In this document: positions 1-13,000 of the stretch, one piece after another
Layout: every line of letters starts with the position of its first letter
How positions within the stretch are numbered: position 1 is the stretch's first letter
DNA from: Aplidium turbinatum
Taxonomy: Eukaryota > Chordata > Ascidiacea > Aplousobranchia > Polyclinidae
NCBI GenBank assembly: GCA_918807975.1
Contig: OU964928.1
Location: 15,149,823-15,213,822, forward strand
Reading direction: 5' to 3'
Length of the DNA: 64,000 nt
Translations under genes and position numbers: made by a program
The notes under the pieces: generated by a model
The model's input: only the letters and a program-made list of their open reading frames with translations
Database searches by the model: none
What the model was told of the DNA's origin: nothing

Positions 1-901
1 TCTTTTTTGATCTTTTGCTATCAACACACTTTGCTGCTGGAATAGGAATTGTTGAAATTTATTTCTTGTGTGACTTTTATTTTTTATAAACGTGTGAGTG
101 TATGTGTAGCGTCATACATAGGATTTTTTTAGGAGGAAGGAGCATTTTAATTCAGATCCCTAACAATCCTTATCTAATTTTGCGCCGCACTGGCGCATTG
201 CTGAAAGTCCAATCCGCATATCATCGGTACATCAATGCAAGTTTTAAGTAAACTATTGTTTGTTGATAGCGCATCACAACACAAAGCCTAGTGAGTGAGT
301 TTACCAATCGAATTTCAGCTGGCACAAATAGGTTTTTGACTTTATTTGCGAAAAGCCTATTTGGATAGTAATTGGAGTGGATGACAAGTGTCAGACCAGT
401 GTGATGCCAGTAAAATGGACAAGTGGATGGTGATGATGATTTGTGTGACTGATTTATCAAAATGTGTCAAATCTAGCTTAGTGGGCACTTGGGAGCACGA
501 CAAAAGCTTCTCGTTTGCTCTGTAATTTCCTTTCTACGACTTGCAATCCAGTTGATAGGTAGAGTCCATGTTCCGAGCTACAAGATCATGCTTCACGAGT
601 TCTTTCTAAGACAGCTTTGGTGTGCCTTTTGACCCCGCTGTGCTGCAAACTGCGATGTTCATGCGTCTGGTGTGCGAGGTCCAGCTTGTGATGCGCTCAA
701 CGTGTCCACGCAAGTTCCAAGCCATCTGAGTCTCCCCAATTGAAGGATTTTAGAGCTTTTTTATATTTTGAATCTAAATGTTTGTATAAGCTATTTGTCT
801 TCGCCTGTTGTTTCAACACTGTAGCATGGCTCATCAAGAACTGTCCGAACATAATGGCTCACCGTGTTTACCGTATTTTAAAACGTTTTGTTTTTTTCTA
901 G
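1..901 (+). other. Intron or upstream part of the SULF gene
   Basis: No coding exon was recognised here. The first recognisable SULF exon follows a pyrimidine-rich acceptor ending at 901. The enzyme's N-terminal half is missing from the window, so this stretch is probably intron. Confidence 0.55.
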
Positions 902-1055
902 AACACCTAGTTTCGATTTCGGTCCGAATCCCGATAAGCATTGGATCATATCTCGCACAAAAGTTCCCATGCAAGACGGTCAGCATCGTTTTTCTGCTGT
1001 CCTACAACAGAAAAGACTTCAGACTTTAAGATCAGTCGACGATGGAGTGAAAAGG
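902..1055 (+). CDS. SULF1: SULF exon, sulfatase domain (DKHWI block)
   Basis: The acceptor follows a run of T ending in CTAG, and the donor is AGG|GTGAGA. The exon encodes the [15 protein letters not shown] and [18 protein letters not shown] segments, which align with the central sulfatase domain. It joins the exon at 2652 in phase 0, giving [15 protein letters not shown]. Confidence 0.92.
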
Positions 1056-4000
1056 GTGAGAAGAATTTAAGACAGAAATATAATTGACACATAGGGGTGG
1101 GCTACCTGGACAGCAAATCAGCCGTTTTTTGCAATGATTCAACGTCTGCAGACGTTGCCGTCTGGGAATGGCTACATCTAAGCAGAGAATGTTTGTACAT
1201 AATACAATCCAAGTTATGGCTATGTTAAGCTAAAAAAAATCAAGTTGAAAAATTATTATAGGCTCTTTGTATAACTCAGCGCATAACTCACCACATGCAT
1301 GTGTTTGAAAATGGGAGGTGAGAGTGCGGAACACTCTGAGATTCACACGCGCGACGCGTCGCTTATTTCAGCCAACACATACTAAGCTATTGGCTGAAGG
1401 ATCATGTGTGCATGCTTTAAATTAGGCAATTTTTGTTTCGTCCTTCTAAAACGTTTTGGTCCCGTACACGGTACAGTTATGGGAGCTTTCGTGGGTCCAC
1501 GCATATTTTTTAGATCCGCTTCTAGTGCTGGGTGAAGCGTTTTAGCTTATTGAGTCCCAGACAGCAAATCAACCATTTTTTGCATTGATTCTACGCCTGC
1601 AGACGTTGAGCCAATGTAAAAAACAGTTGATTTGTTGCCTGAGATGGTCTTACTACTTATTAGCCTAGTTGCTTTTATACTCAGGTCACACATTTGTCTG
1701 TCTTCAATCATTTTGTTACTTCTTGTTTTACAAAAACGCATCAGTTTTTACCTTGACACTAACAGGGCTTTAATTCAACATCAAAGCCCAAAAAACGAAT
1801 AAATTTGAACTAAATTGATGCTTGATGGTAATGTTGATCCAATCTGCAACCGCTACAGTTTTTATCACCGTGCAACCTTGGCCACACACGTTGGCGTTCA
1901 AAGCAAGCGGCCTTTTAAAGGAAATATCTAGACACTTTTATCATGCTTGTATTTGCTACCTTGGTCGTGTTATGGTTTTTTTTTACAGTTAGCCATCGTT
2001 TCACGAGCGTGATGGTTTGCATGAATTTCTTGTGATAACTTTGAGGAAGAAGTTGTTTGCTGCACCGAGCACTGCATGTTACGGATGATCAATAACAAAA
2101 TATTTCGTTTTATAACGTTATTTAAACTACGCAGAAACCAAAACAAATTTCAACGCTTTCTGTGCAGCACTTGGCCTCATCAGACACACAGCCAACCACA
2201 CCTTTCCAACCAAGTCAATGATGGTTAACACTAAAAATGGCAATCACGAGCAGTTTTAAATGCATCTAATACAAAATAGATGTTTTACAACAAATAATGC
2301 AAATATGATCCTTGATAGTAGTACATAATTGCAGTAGCCTACTCCTACTTGTATTTTCAGTTTCACATTGAATTCGTTTGGAATCATTTGTAATTGCAGA
2401 TGAAAGTTTGAAATCAAAATACATGAAATGATGCAGAAACAAACGCGTAACCCCAGTCTCATAAAGGAGTTGTATGCCGCCGGATGGACATGTTTTGCGC
2501 TGAATTATTTCCTTTCGTTTATTGTGTTGTCACGTCGTTTTTATGGATTTCGTACCCTTGTCATCACTCGTTTTATCTGTCATGTTGCTACCTTTATTTT
2601 GACACCATAGTCTTGTACATAACAGTTTTGACCTACATCATGTTGTTTCAGTTTGTGCAAATGTTAGAAGATACCGACGAGCTGGATAACACGTATGTTC
2701 TATACACGTCCGATCATGGATATCATATTGGACAATTTGGACTTGCCAAAGGCAAGAGCATGCCGTATGACTTTGACATACGAGTGCCATTCTATCTGCG
2801 AGGTCCAGGGATTCCTGCAGGATTGCAGTAAGTTGTTTTAGGGAGAGAAATTCGCCTTTTGACGATTAGCGTTGATTATTACCAAAGCATATAAAATACG
2901 AAATACCTGAATAAAACGCCTTCAAAACATTAAGTGTCTTTTCAAAACATAGTCACAGCCAGTGGCGTAGCCAGAAAAAAAATTTGGGGGGGCCAAATAT
3001 TTGATGAATTGAAGAGAACGACAAAGTGTTTGATTTAAGATATCTCCGCCTGAAGTGCAGTGGCGTATCTTGGTAGGTTAAGCAGGGGAAGCAATAAAAC
3101 TGGTGGGGTGTTAGAGCGTGCCGAAGGCACGCGTACTCTAGGGGGGTCCGGGGGCATGCTCCCCCGGAAAAATTTTGCAAAATTACACTCAAATAATGGA
3201 TTATAGCGCTTTCTGGAAACACTTTCAGGGTAATATTTGTATGAAATTTATTAGCAGATAAACAGCTATTAACTTATTAAGGGTAGCTGTTACACACGAA
3301 CGGGCAAAAACTGCGGCTAAAATTAGAGAACACAAAGAACTCAGCTACACAAAAACCCAACAGAGTAAGCGATTCTGAAATTGCTTCCACAGATTAGTTA
3401 AAAGAAGCGTAAATCGAGTAAATTTTGCGCGATTTACGATTTGCAAAATTCATTGGTGTCTTTCTGTGTGTCTAAAACAAGTCCTGGGGGGTGTTAATAG
3501 CCAGATATCTTGAAAAACGATATAAATTTATACAAATTATATTACATTTTCAACAAAAGGTTCAACTTTAGAATCCAAACTTTAAAAATTTGGGGGGGGC
3601 CATGGCCCCTTTCGCCCCCCCCTGGCTACGCCTATGGTCACAGCGACGTATTTTTGGGTACGTCGAACCGACAGTTTTTCAAGCGTAGGTCACACGGTCT
3701 TACCATAGATAACTTACTTTATTAAGTCATCTATGGTCTTACCAAGCAGCCAACGCAAACGGCTGGCCACGCAGCTGAAAAAATTTCACATGCAAGGAAA
3801 ACATTTTATACGTTCACAACGGTCAGAGCAACAGCAAGATAATCACTTTTTTAAATTTCTTTTGCTGTGCATGACTGCATAAGGTATGTGGGAATACACA
3901 ATGCAGTCGATTTTCTCATGGTGATTTGCGCCGTTCGTCTGATTGGCTTTAACCTTTTTCCAGCTCGATTAGTTGACAATCTTCCAGTGCTCTAACATGC

Positions 4001-7000
4001 TGTTGTATTGCATGAGTGGTGCTCAGCTACACATGATAAAAGATTGTCACATACTCACAATATACCACGTTTTAGACATATAATTCAATTTATACTGTTT
4101 GTTTAGCATCAAGGATATAGTCTTGAATATCGACATAGCTCCCACTATTCTTGGAATAGCTGGCGTTGAAATACCCGAATGGATGGATGGGCGTAATTTT
4201 ATGCCTCTCATTAAAAGGTTTGGATGAAAAAGATTTTATTTTTTGTATAGGCTTACACAACTTTAACTGTTTCAGCAGAAAAAACCCGTTGCCGTATTGT
4301 TTATGTAAACCGAAGAAGCTTTGCAGTTTATGAAGTTTATCAATCAAACATGTCAGAATGATGCCTGATCAGGCTGAATCATCATCGCCATTTGCCTTTT
4401 CTCCGCTTCAAAATTGTCAAACAAACAGAAATTGAAATGGCCGCCAGATCGCATTACTAATCACCGAAATCTTGTCTGTGCCCCAAGGCTTACTCAGAAA
4501 CATCCTGAATATGTTAAATATTTTGTGAACTACGATAGAAACGCATATTACGATTTTCTTCAGCAAAGTGTTTCTGCATCAGCGTTTGTACTCCAAGAAG
4601 GTTGATTGTAGGTTAGAACAAACTTACTGGCCTCGACGTTTTAAAAACGTTTTAATATAATAGGAACATTTGGTCTAATTATTCATCTGAGGCCGTCGAT
4701 GCCTGGTTCAGGCAAGGCAATTGAAGACGAAGAAGGTTTTGTGTATACGCAAGCCAAAAGTAATTCCAGGAAAGTTGGTTTGTTTGTGTGTGGACTTAAT
4801 TGTGGTTTGGGCTAGTAGCCTACACTTTCCCTGCATAAGACATCACCACCTAGCTTGGACCTGACTGCATATTTTCTAGCCAACAAACTTTGCGTTTCTT
4901 TCCTGGTTTTGATGTGTAGCGACAACTTGAAACTATGTGAAAAAGACTTTCATAGCCTGGGTTTCTATTGTTCCCTCTTCTGTTGTATTTTCTGTTTTTT
5001 TATTGATGTTGCAATAACTACTCTGAGTGTGGGTTATTTTCGGATTTGCAAGTCTGCTGGTGTAGTTAAGGCGGAATTAATAATAACAACCTTTCTATTT
5101 TCATTGTTGCTTGCAACCAAGCACATCCTTGGCAGTGAGACTTTTTTCTCCAATTGTGGTGTCCCAGTAGGCTATGCATGACTTGCGATTTTACACAGTT
5201 GTTTTAAAAACTTTATATTTACCCACCTGGAAGTCACTATAGCCTTATCGAACGTGGTATCGGCTCTTCAGTCATACTCACTTGATCAGTATGAGCCCTT
5301 TTTTGATTTGTAGGCATTTGTGAATCGGTTTCAACTTGATACTCTAGCTTGGCTTACTTTTTATTAGCTTGGAATCATGATGCTATTTTTTTGCGTTGGT
5401 AAAGCGTTTCCAAATGCGAATTTTCAAAAATCGCTTTGCACTAACTAAAACAACACAGCTGTTGCAAGATTGGCGACAAAAGACGTGACATGTGTAGCAA
5501 GTCAGTAGTCCGGATTGTTTTTTCGCTGCTTTTATTTTTGTTAAACGCGGTTTCTGAATAGACTTCGCAATCGAATTCATCTGTGGGAAAATGCGATTTG
5601 CAGCTCTATCTATTGCTTGCTGCAAACCGCATTGCTGTCTGTTACAAACTTCGACCTGATTAGGATTGATCAGGATTGATCAAACATGAGTTGACAAAGA
5701 CCGTAACAATCAACGTTTCCAATTGGGTGAGACAGACCAGCGGTAACACTTTGTATTCTACAAACAACGTTGCCGGATGAGGCGGGTTTGTACTATTCCT
5801 ACTTGAACTGACTCACCTAGAAGATGAAGGGCGCTTTCTTTTGCTAATCATTAATTACAGCGTAAACCCACATCTACATGTTAGACTTAGAGTACAAAGT
5901 TTTACATTAGTTTCACTGTTTGTTTACGACGGCAGTTGGCAATTCTCCTAATGTGTTTCGACTCACCTAGAATCAATAACATCTTAAAACTCTGCCCAAT
6001 GTTAGGTAAAGGCGTGTACGTCTGCTATGGTAGCCTATACACGATGCAACAATCAGCAACTTCACAAAACTGAAAATCCTTTCATCAATTCAATGCTTGA
6101 CATTAATTTCTGTTTTGCATCCTTTTTGTCGTTTTTCCATTGTCTACTTTTCGGAATTACCAGGGGATTTTGAAACCTAAAGTCATTATCGTATGCCTTT
6201 AGCAATCATCAGCTTCACAAAACCGAAGAACTTTTTCATCAATTCAATGCTTAACATTGGGTTTTGTTTCACATCCTTTTTCGTAGTTCCATTGTCTACT
6301 TTTAGTAATCGCTAGGGATTTTGAGACTTGGGCTACTGCAAAATCATTACCGTATGCCTTTTCTCTCAATAATGTTGTTCAGAGTCAAATCAGTTCGCTT
6401 ACATTATTTTTTTTTTCAAAGCTGCGCAAACGTTTGATTCATCACGGAATTTGATATACCGGCGTGACTGCTTAATCTTTTTCAAGTTCCACAGTGTATA
6501 AACAACATCAGCTGTGATCGACAAGCAAAACTGCTTTTATTTCATAAATCCAACAATCGTAAACTTTAAAGCTGTAAACATGAGTCTATTTGTAATCCCA
6601 CGACGTATTTAGCAGTTTAGTTAACCTGTTTACGACATCGCAAGCAGTTTTGTAATGTTCTTTAACATCAGACTGCGTTTAATCAGACGGTCTATACTCT
6701 AGTCGTTTTACCGATATGTCAATTCCTGCGTTTTACACCGCTCGATAAGGATTGCTTGGCCGCTGATGCAAGCAGCGATTACTCATGATCCTCAATCGTG
6801 TATCGTATTTCCTAGCCGCACTCATTGAATTACTGAATATTACCAGACAAGCACAACGACAAAATGCCTGGATTAATTTGTATTTCACCTTGACGACAAA
6901 TTTGAGTTTAGTTTAGAGCAGCTGTTAACATACCCCTCGTCGTTAATTAACTATTATTTACGCAGAAGAAAACTAGAATTAAGAATGGAGAGAATGCTAT

Positions 7001-10000
7001 GTATTGACTACATTTCTTATAAATTCTTGTTTTGCAGTCGATCTTCTATATCTCCACCGTGGCGAGATACGTTTTTGATAGAACGAGGAAAAATTCCACA
7101 CACGAAACTCCATCTGGCTAAGCCTAAGATTCCTTCAAAACAGAAAATAGTGGAAGAGGTTTGTAATTTTTACTGCAATTACATGCATGATCTTAGCAGA
7201 AAATTTGTGATTCGATTCTACAACTTTAATTCTGAACAAATTTATTGACATATTAAATGCGTAATCGTAGCTGCAAGCAGTATCTGCGTTGTTGCTTAGT
7301 TGAACCTCTGCGACATAGTTAATCGGTTTGGTCGAGGAGCCGAATTCAACAATAGACTACCAGCTGCGTGGTTGGCTGAGCTACGGCCACGTGATACACG
7401 ATGAAAACGACCGATTTGACATCAACTTGTAATATTGAACTAGCTGACTTTGTTTCTATGTTACAGACTTGTAAAAATGCGAATTTCAAATATCCATGTG
7501 AACCCAAGCAAGAATGGACCTGTTATCCTGAAGATGGGATTTTGAAGTAAGTAACACAGACATTTAGTAACAGTTTTTGAAGAACTAGCCATTTGACTTC
7601 TGTTTGTATCTTGTAAACGTTTGCTTGTTGGCTGACCTTGGCAGGAACTTAAGTATTACTTCAATAGTTAAGCAGCTTTCAGGTTGGGCTCTACCACAGT
7701 CTGACAAACAGCAAGATACCATAAAGGTTTAAAAACAACAGTTTACCTACTGAAAAGCGTTTTGTGTGGCGAACCTTTTCAGCATCATAGCCTACTGCAA
7801 TGATAGCCTTGATAGGTGATAACGTCTTCATACCCAGTAACATCTACGTCAGCAAATGTTAATTCAATGCAGTCCCGGATTCAATGGTAGAAGAAAAAGT
7901 TGTATACCGAGCCCTTTCGTGGTAGCTATAGCCAGCTGTGCACAAATTGAATTACAACATTCAAATACAAAAACTCTTTTTATTTCTCCAGAATGCGAAA
8001 GTGTAGCAAGTTCAAGAAAACGACAAGGTAAGAAAACGAATTTTTCACTTACAGTGGCTGTGGTCATTGCCGTGTAAGCACCATCTCTCCTCCCCCTCTC
8101 CATTGCCGAAATCCACTGGTTGGCCCCTATCTTTCAGTGACTCTAGAAAGGGTGCAAAATCACTGTTTTAAAATAATAAGTTTGCTCCGAACAAAGCAAC
8201 GTTGCCTTGTAGAGTTTTCTTACAGTTTTAGGCATTCTAAAAATTGTAGGCTCCTAAAGTTACCTCAGGTCCAAAAGTATACCTTGGACCCCCCTGCCAA
8301 CGCTATTTGCGGTCAATATCCAACATCTTTGCTATTCCACGAGCGTTTAATGTTGCAAAACGCCTATTCTCTCCATTATTGAAATAAATTTCACAAAAAC
8401 GCGAGAGTATGGTATTTTTTCTGTAAATTCTAAAAATTACTACGTAGTATGGATTTATTGGTTTTGTCGATTTCAAATAGTCTTACCACATGATGGCAGA
8501 CAATACTAAACTCCATAAAGTAATGGAACCTATTGAATGCCGATGTTTTGCAGCTGTACCTTTAACTTTTTTTTTTATTTCAAATAGCCAAAAAAAGGTT
8601 GGAAGACAAAAATTGGATAGGCCTCAAAATGGCGGTGGGGCCCCAGCTAGGGTATGGTTAATACGGCCCTGTATGACGTAAGATATTGAAAATTGAGCTT
8701 TTGTAGCTGTGTTTTTTTTTCAAATAACCATTTAGCACAAACTAAAGATGAGTGGCCCCCAAGATGATAGTGGCCCTTTTGGCCGGGGATGCGAAGGCAG
8801 TTAACACAACCCCGGCCGTGGTGATAGCCCACCACTGTATTCCCCAGTTATCAAATTCAGTCCTTTGTTTCCATTGATTCAACGTCTGCTATCGTCGAAT
8901 CAATGTAACAATTGATGAACAAAATGTACAAAAATTACTGACTTCCTGGCTATGTCGGTAAAAATCCAACTTTGTTTATTGTTACTTGTTGTTGTCACAC
9001 CCTATCTGCTTGAGCTTTGTTCATATTTATCTTGTTTTTTATTTTTCTTGTTTTCAGCAAAGTGTTGAAGAATAAGAGATGCCCTTGCCCAAAAAAAGGT
9101 AAATAACATATTGGTTACAAAACCTGTATTTTGACACAACCGATAATATATTGCTTGCTCATCGTAGAGATTTTGTAGCTTTTTTTATTTTATAAAACAT
9201 AGCATCAACATTTTAGTCTGATCTACCTTTTTAAGCCTTGCCGACTTCCAATCGCTTGCCTTTGAACTGTCGTCGCCGTTTGGAAAGCATAGTGCGCATT
9301 GGTCGTGGAAAAAGGCGGCAAAACAATAGAAGATCTCTCAAACTGAGAAGCGATGAAAGGCTGGTGAAAAGCGGAGAAAAATATCGAAACTTTGCCAACA
9401 ACCGATACAGGCACGCAAACAGACGACGGTACAAAAGAGGAGTCCAAAACAAATTTGACATTACGGTGAGCTATTAATATAATATATCAAGAGTTCCCAA
9501 CCTGGGGTAAGTTATATTTATCAAAGATTGCATTTATGAAAGATGACAAGACAAGCCCAAAATCTCATTTGAAAAGTTGATGGGGTAAATTTACCTTTTA
9601 TATAGTCGACAAGGAGTAAATGAAAGCAAAAGGTTCCCAGACGATCACTTTATCAGTTCCAGATCTTTAGCAGATCTGGTACGGATCTGACGTGATCTTT
9701 ACAAATCACTGGACCTGGCCACTGGACCTGGCCACTGGACCTGGACCAAATCACTAAGATCTGGACCCAATAAAGTGGCTGTCTGAGTTGAACCTCTGGT
9801 GTAAATAGCAAAGAAACTCTATTAAACAGTTTTCTTGTTGCGTTATAACAAACAATAAACAATAATACTGAAGCGCGGCGATAGAGTTCTTGAAGAATTA
9901 GTTTCATCCTACAATTTTACAGTGTAATTTTTTTCTGCTACACTTTTAAGGTGTCAAGCATGGCGTGTCAAGTTACATCTCACTTAAGTGATGCCTTTGT

Positions 10001-13000
10001 TTATGTGAGTTCTTCTCAGTGTGTTGTACTTACGCAGGAACATGACGACAGAAATAATTCAACCGCGTTAACTCGAAATCAAAGGCTACTCACCTCGCAA
10101 TGTAGTATTGATGTTCGCACCTACAAGATCAAGTGTGTAAAAGGTACAGTGTGAATGGAAATTAAAAGTTCATAATTTTTGGTGATTTTGTGAATAATAT
10201 CGTAAACTGTGAAAGTTAAGATGTTGTATTAGACTTCAGCTACAAAAAAACGACAAAAAAAAAAAAACGTTTACAATTACATGCTACAGACGTAGTATTA
10301 CCAGCTCAAACGTATCTTAAATTTGGAGATAAAAAATGCAATTTTTAGCTTGTTGTTCTGTTTGTTTTGCCTTTTGCGGTTTTATTGCGACTATGTGAGG
10401 GCGTAAACTAATTTGTTTGTCACCCTTCTTTGTCAAGCGGAAAGCCATGTTCTGCTTCTCGCCTCAACAGAACAGGGCGCCTATTAGCTGAAAAGTATTT
10501 GCTGAAAATGTAGCCTACTTTCAAAGAGAATGTGGATTAAAGACCGCTTATTTTTGGACACTGCAAAACGTTATGTTTTGCAGTGGTGGCCATGCAGCTT
10601 GCACATGAAAAAGTTATTTACAAAAGTAAAAATAGGTAGATTATGCAAACTTTGTAATTTCTTAATCAATATTTTACAGGAACTGTATTGGAACCTGGCT
10701 ATTGGACAAATCATATCCAGATTTTGAAGCTCCAGCTGAGGTAGTGTCTTGGTGGTTAAACTTCGTCACTTACCAGTTTTCAAGATTAAATATGCGAATC
10801 ATAGAAACTCAGATAGGCTACTTTATACCTATATTAGGTAGGCTAGGATAGGCTACTAACAGTCAGATAAACTCAGATAGGCTACTTACAGAAGCTAAAA
10901 TTTACGTTTGTTATTTATTGATGTTACTGGAGTATACTTTGTAATGGTACTTGTCTTGATAGCTGGCTATTTGAACTTTCTAATACAAATCGGGAGTTGT
11001 AATATCAAGTGACACTTGTTCTTTAGCAAACGACATCGCACCACCAGTGCAATCGGGCAACACGTTTCTTAGATAACTCTCTCCATTCAGCGGTACGAGA
11101 TGGATGTAATAATTATTAAAAATAATACTGCAGCTGCAGAAAAATAGGCCTACTTTACAAACTGTCAACTTCAGTACGCCTACCCAGAGCTGTGTCTGTA
11201 GATCGAAGTAGCCTATGGTAAAAGCACTTATACAAAATCGCCTGGAATAAACTTCAAAAACTGCTTTTTGATTTCCTAACTTAAATTTTTACCTCCAATG
11301 AATGTTATCGTTTTTATCTGCCTGTTGCTTATGCCAACACATCTTCTCAGGATGTTGAAGGTTATTTCTGTATGCAAACCACGTCGACCTAAACGTAGAG
11401 AAAAATGCAAATGTACGGCTGCAGCAAAAGCCAAGGCATTAGCCAGGAAAAGAGAAGCCAGAGCCAATGACACAAGCGTTCATCCAATGAGGTAAATAAA
11501 TACTAATCTCTTCTCGTTAGATAAACACTGACGATCACTGAAAACCACCTTCAATGGCAACCCCATGTTAATGATGTTATCATTTATCAGTATGGTATCA
11601 AAGTCTTCACCATTTTTGCATGATACTGAAAGTGCTATTAGATTGTTCTGCATTTGTCCTCACCATGGTTTCAATCCCCTCGTGGAAGAAATATTTGTAG
11701 TTTTTGAAAGTATTGTAGAAATATTTAATATTTGCAGTTTCCAACGTTTATGAACTCTGATTGTTTGCTGAAACGCTTTATCCTGTTCTGTGTTCTCGCT
11801 TTGTGTCATTATATTGGTAAAAAAAACATTCTTTTATTCGAAAAAAAGGTTCATCTCATGGGAAAACAACATTTCGCTGCACTCAGCAAGCCAGTTTTCA
11901 TATTTACTGATAATAATGTAATAGCCCACTAAATTTAGAGTTCTATTTCTAGGACGTTTTGGGGTCACAGCACACAGCAATAGTGCGAACGCAACATTGG
12001 TTCTTTGAGTATGATATTTTGAAACGAGGCTACCACACCTCGCAAAAGTCAAGACTTGCCATTTTAACCATAAATACATTGGCAGCTGTTTATCTAGTTA
12101 CACCTAATACGCAAACACACCAAGGTATGCAAGCTGCAAAGAATGCTTTAGTTTAAAACGTTCAATGATATTTCATTTATGCTTCTTGTTGATAAAAAGT
12201 TTCTACTTAACGAAGACTTAGGTTTTACATGATTGTTTTTTAACTTTACAGTCTACTGTAATGTGAAAAAAAACAGCTACTTATTTCCAAGTCAATCTTT
12301 CACTTCTTCTGGTTTTACGTGAAGATTTATTTTCAGTTTATTGGTATTGGAACATCATGCTATAGTTGCAAATTGCATCAAATAATTAATTGTCTGCAGA
12401 ACATAACTATTTTTTAATTTAGTTTTTTTTTTTAATTATTAGCCTAGTTACACATAATATATATTTGGTTGGAAATTGGCAGTGAATTATGCAACGCGTG
12501 CATTAAACGTACACCACAAAGGCATATTGTTGCTTAAGCTATGGTGCTTTGGTAGCCTACCTCTGTCAAGAAAAGCTAAAAAAAGCAAATTTTGCTGGAA
12601 AGCATCCCAGCCATCAAACGATGCCACGGGTCAGGATCAGAAAACAATTTTGTTGCTTTTATTCAACTTGAAAATACGTCATAAGTTGCCACGTGGGTTG
12701 CCACTAAGTTGCGGTCGGTTCAGCAGAGGCGTTTTGACCTTTAGACTTCACAAATTCTATTTCTCGTTTGGTATATTTTTCTTATTTGTTCCGTTGTACA
12801 TGGTTTAGGTAATAATCTCTTCAGTTACTACTATCGCTAAAGACCTAAAGTCCAGTGTGAAATATTCAGATTAAAACTTTAATTTGTAACTTCTGCACAC
12901 TTTTGTGTCCATATTGCCCCTAAATTAAGTCAACGTTTAAGGAATTGTATCAAGGAATCTCACTTACCATGAGACAAGATCCATTTGTACATAGGCCTAC

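Noticed and set aside
4414-4605. 63-residue frame downstream of a SULF exon
   Set aside because: Does not align with SULF, and the exons at 4217 and 7038 join in phase without it.
12476-12808. 110-residue frame in a SULF intron
   Set aside because: No similarity, no good splice context, and out of phase with the SULF exons.
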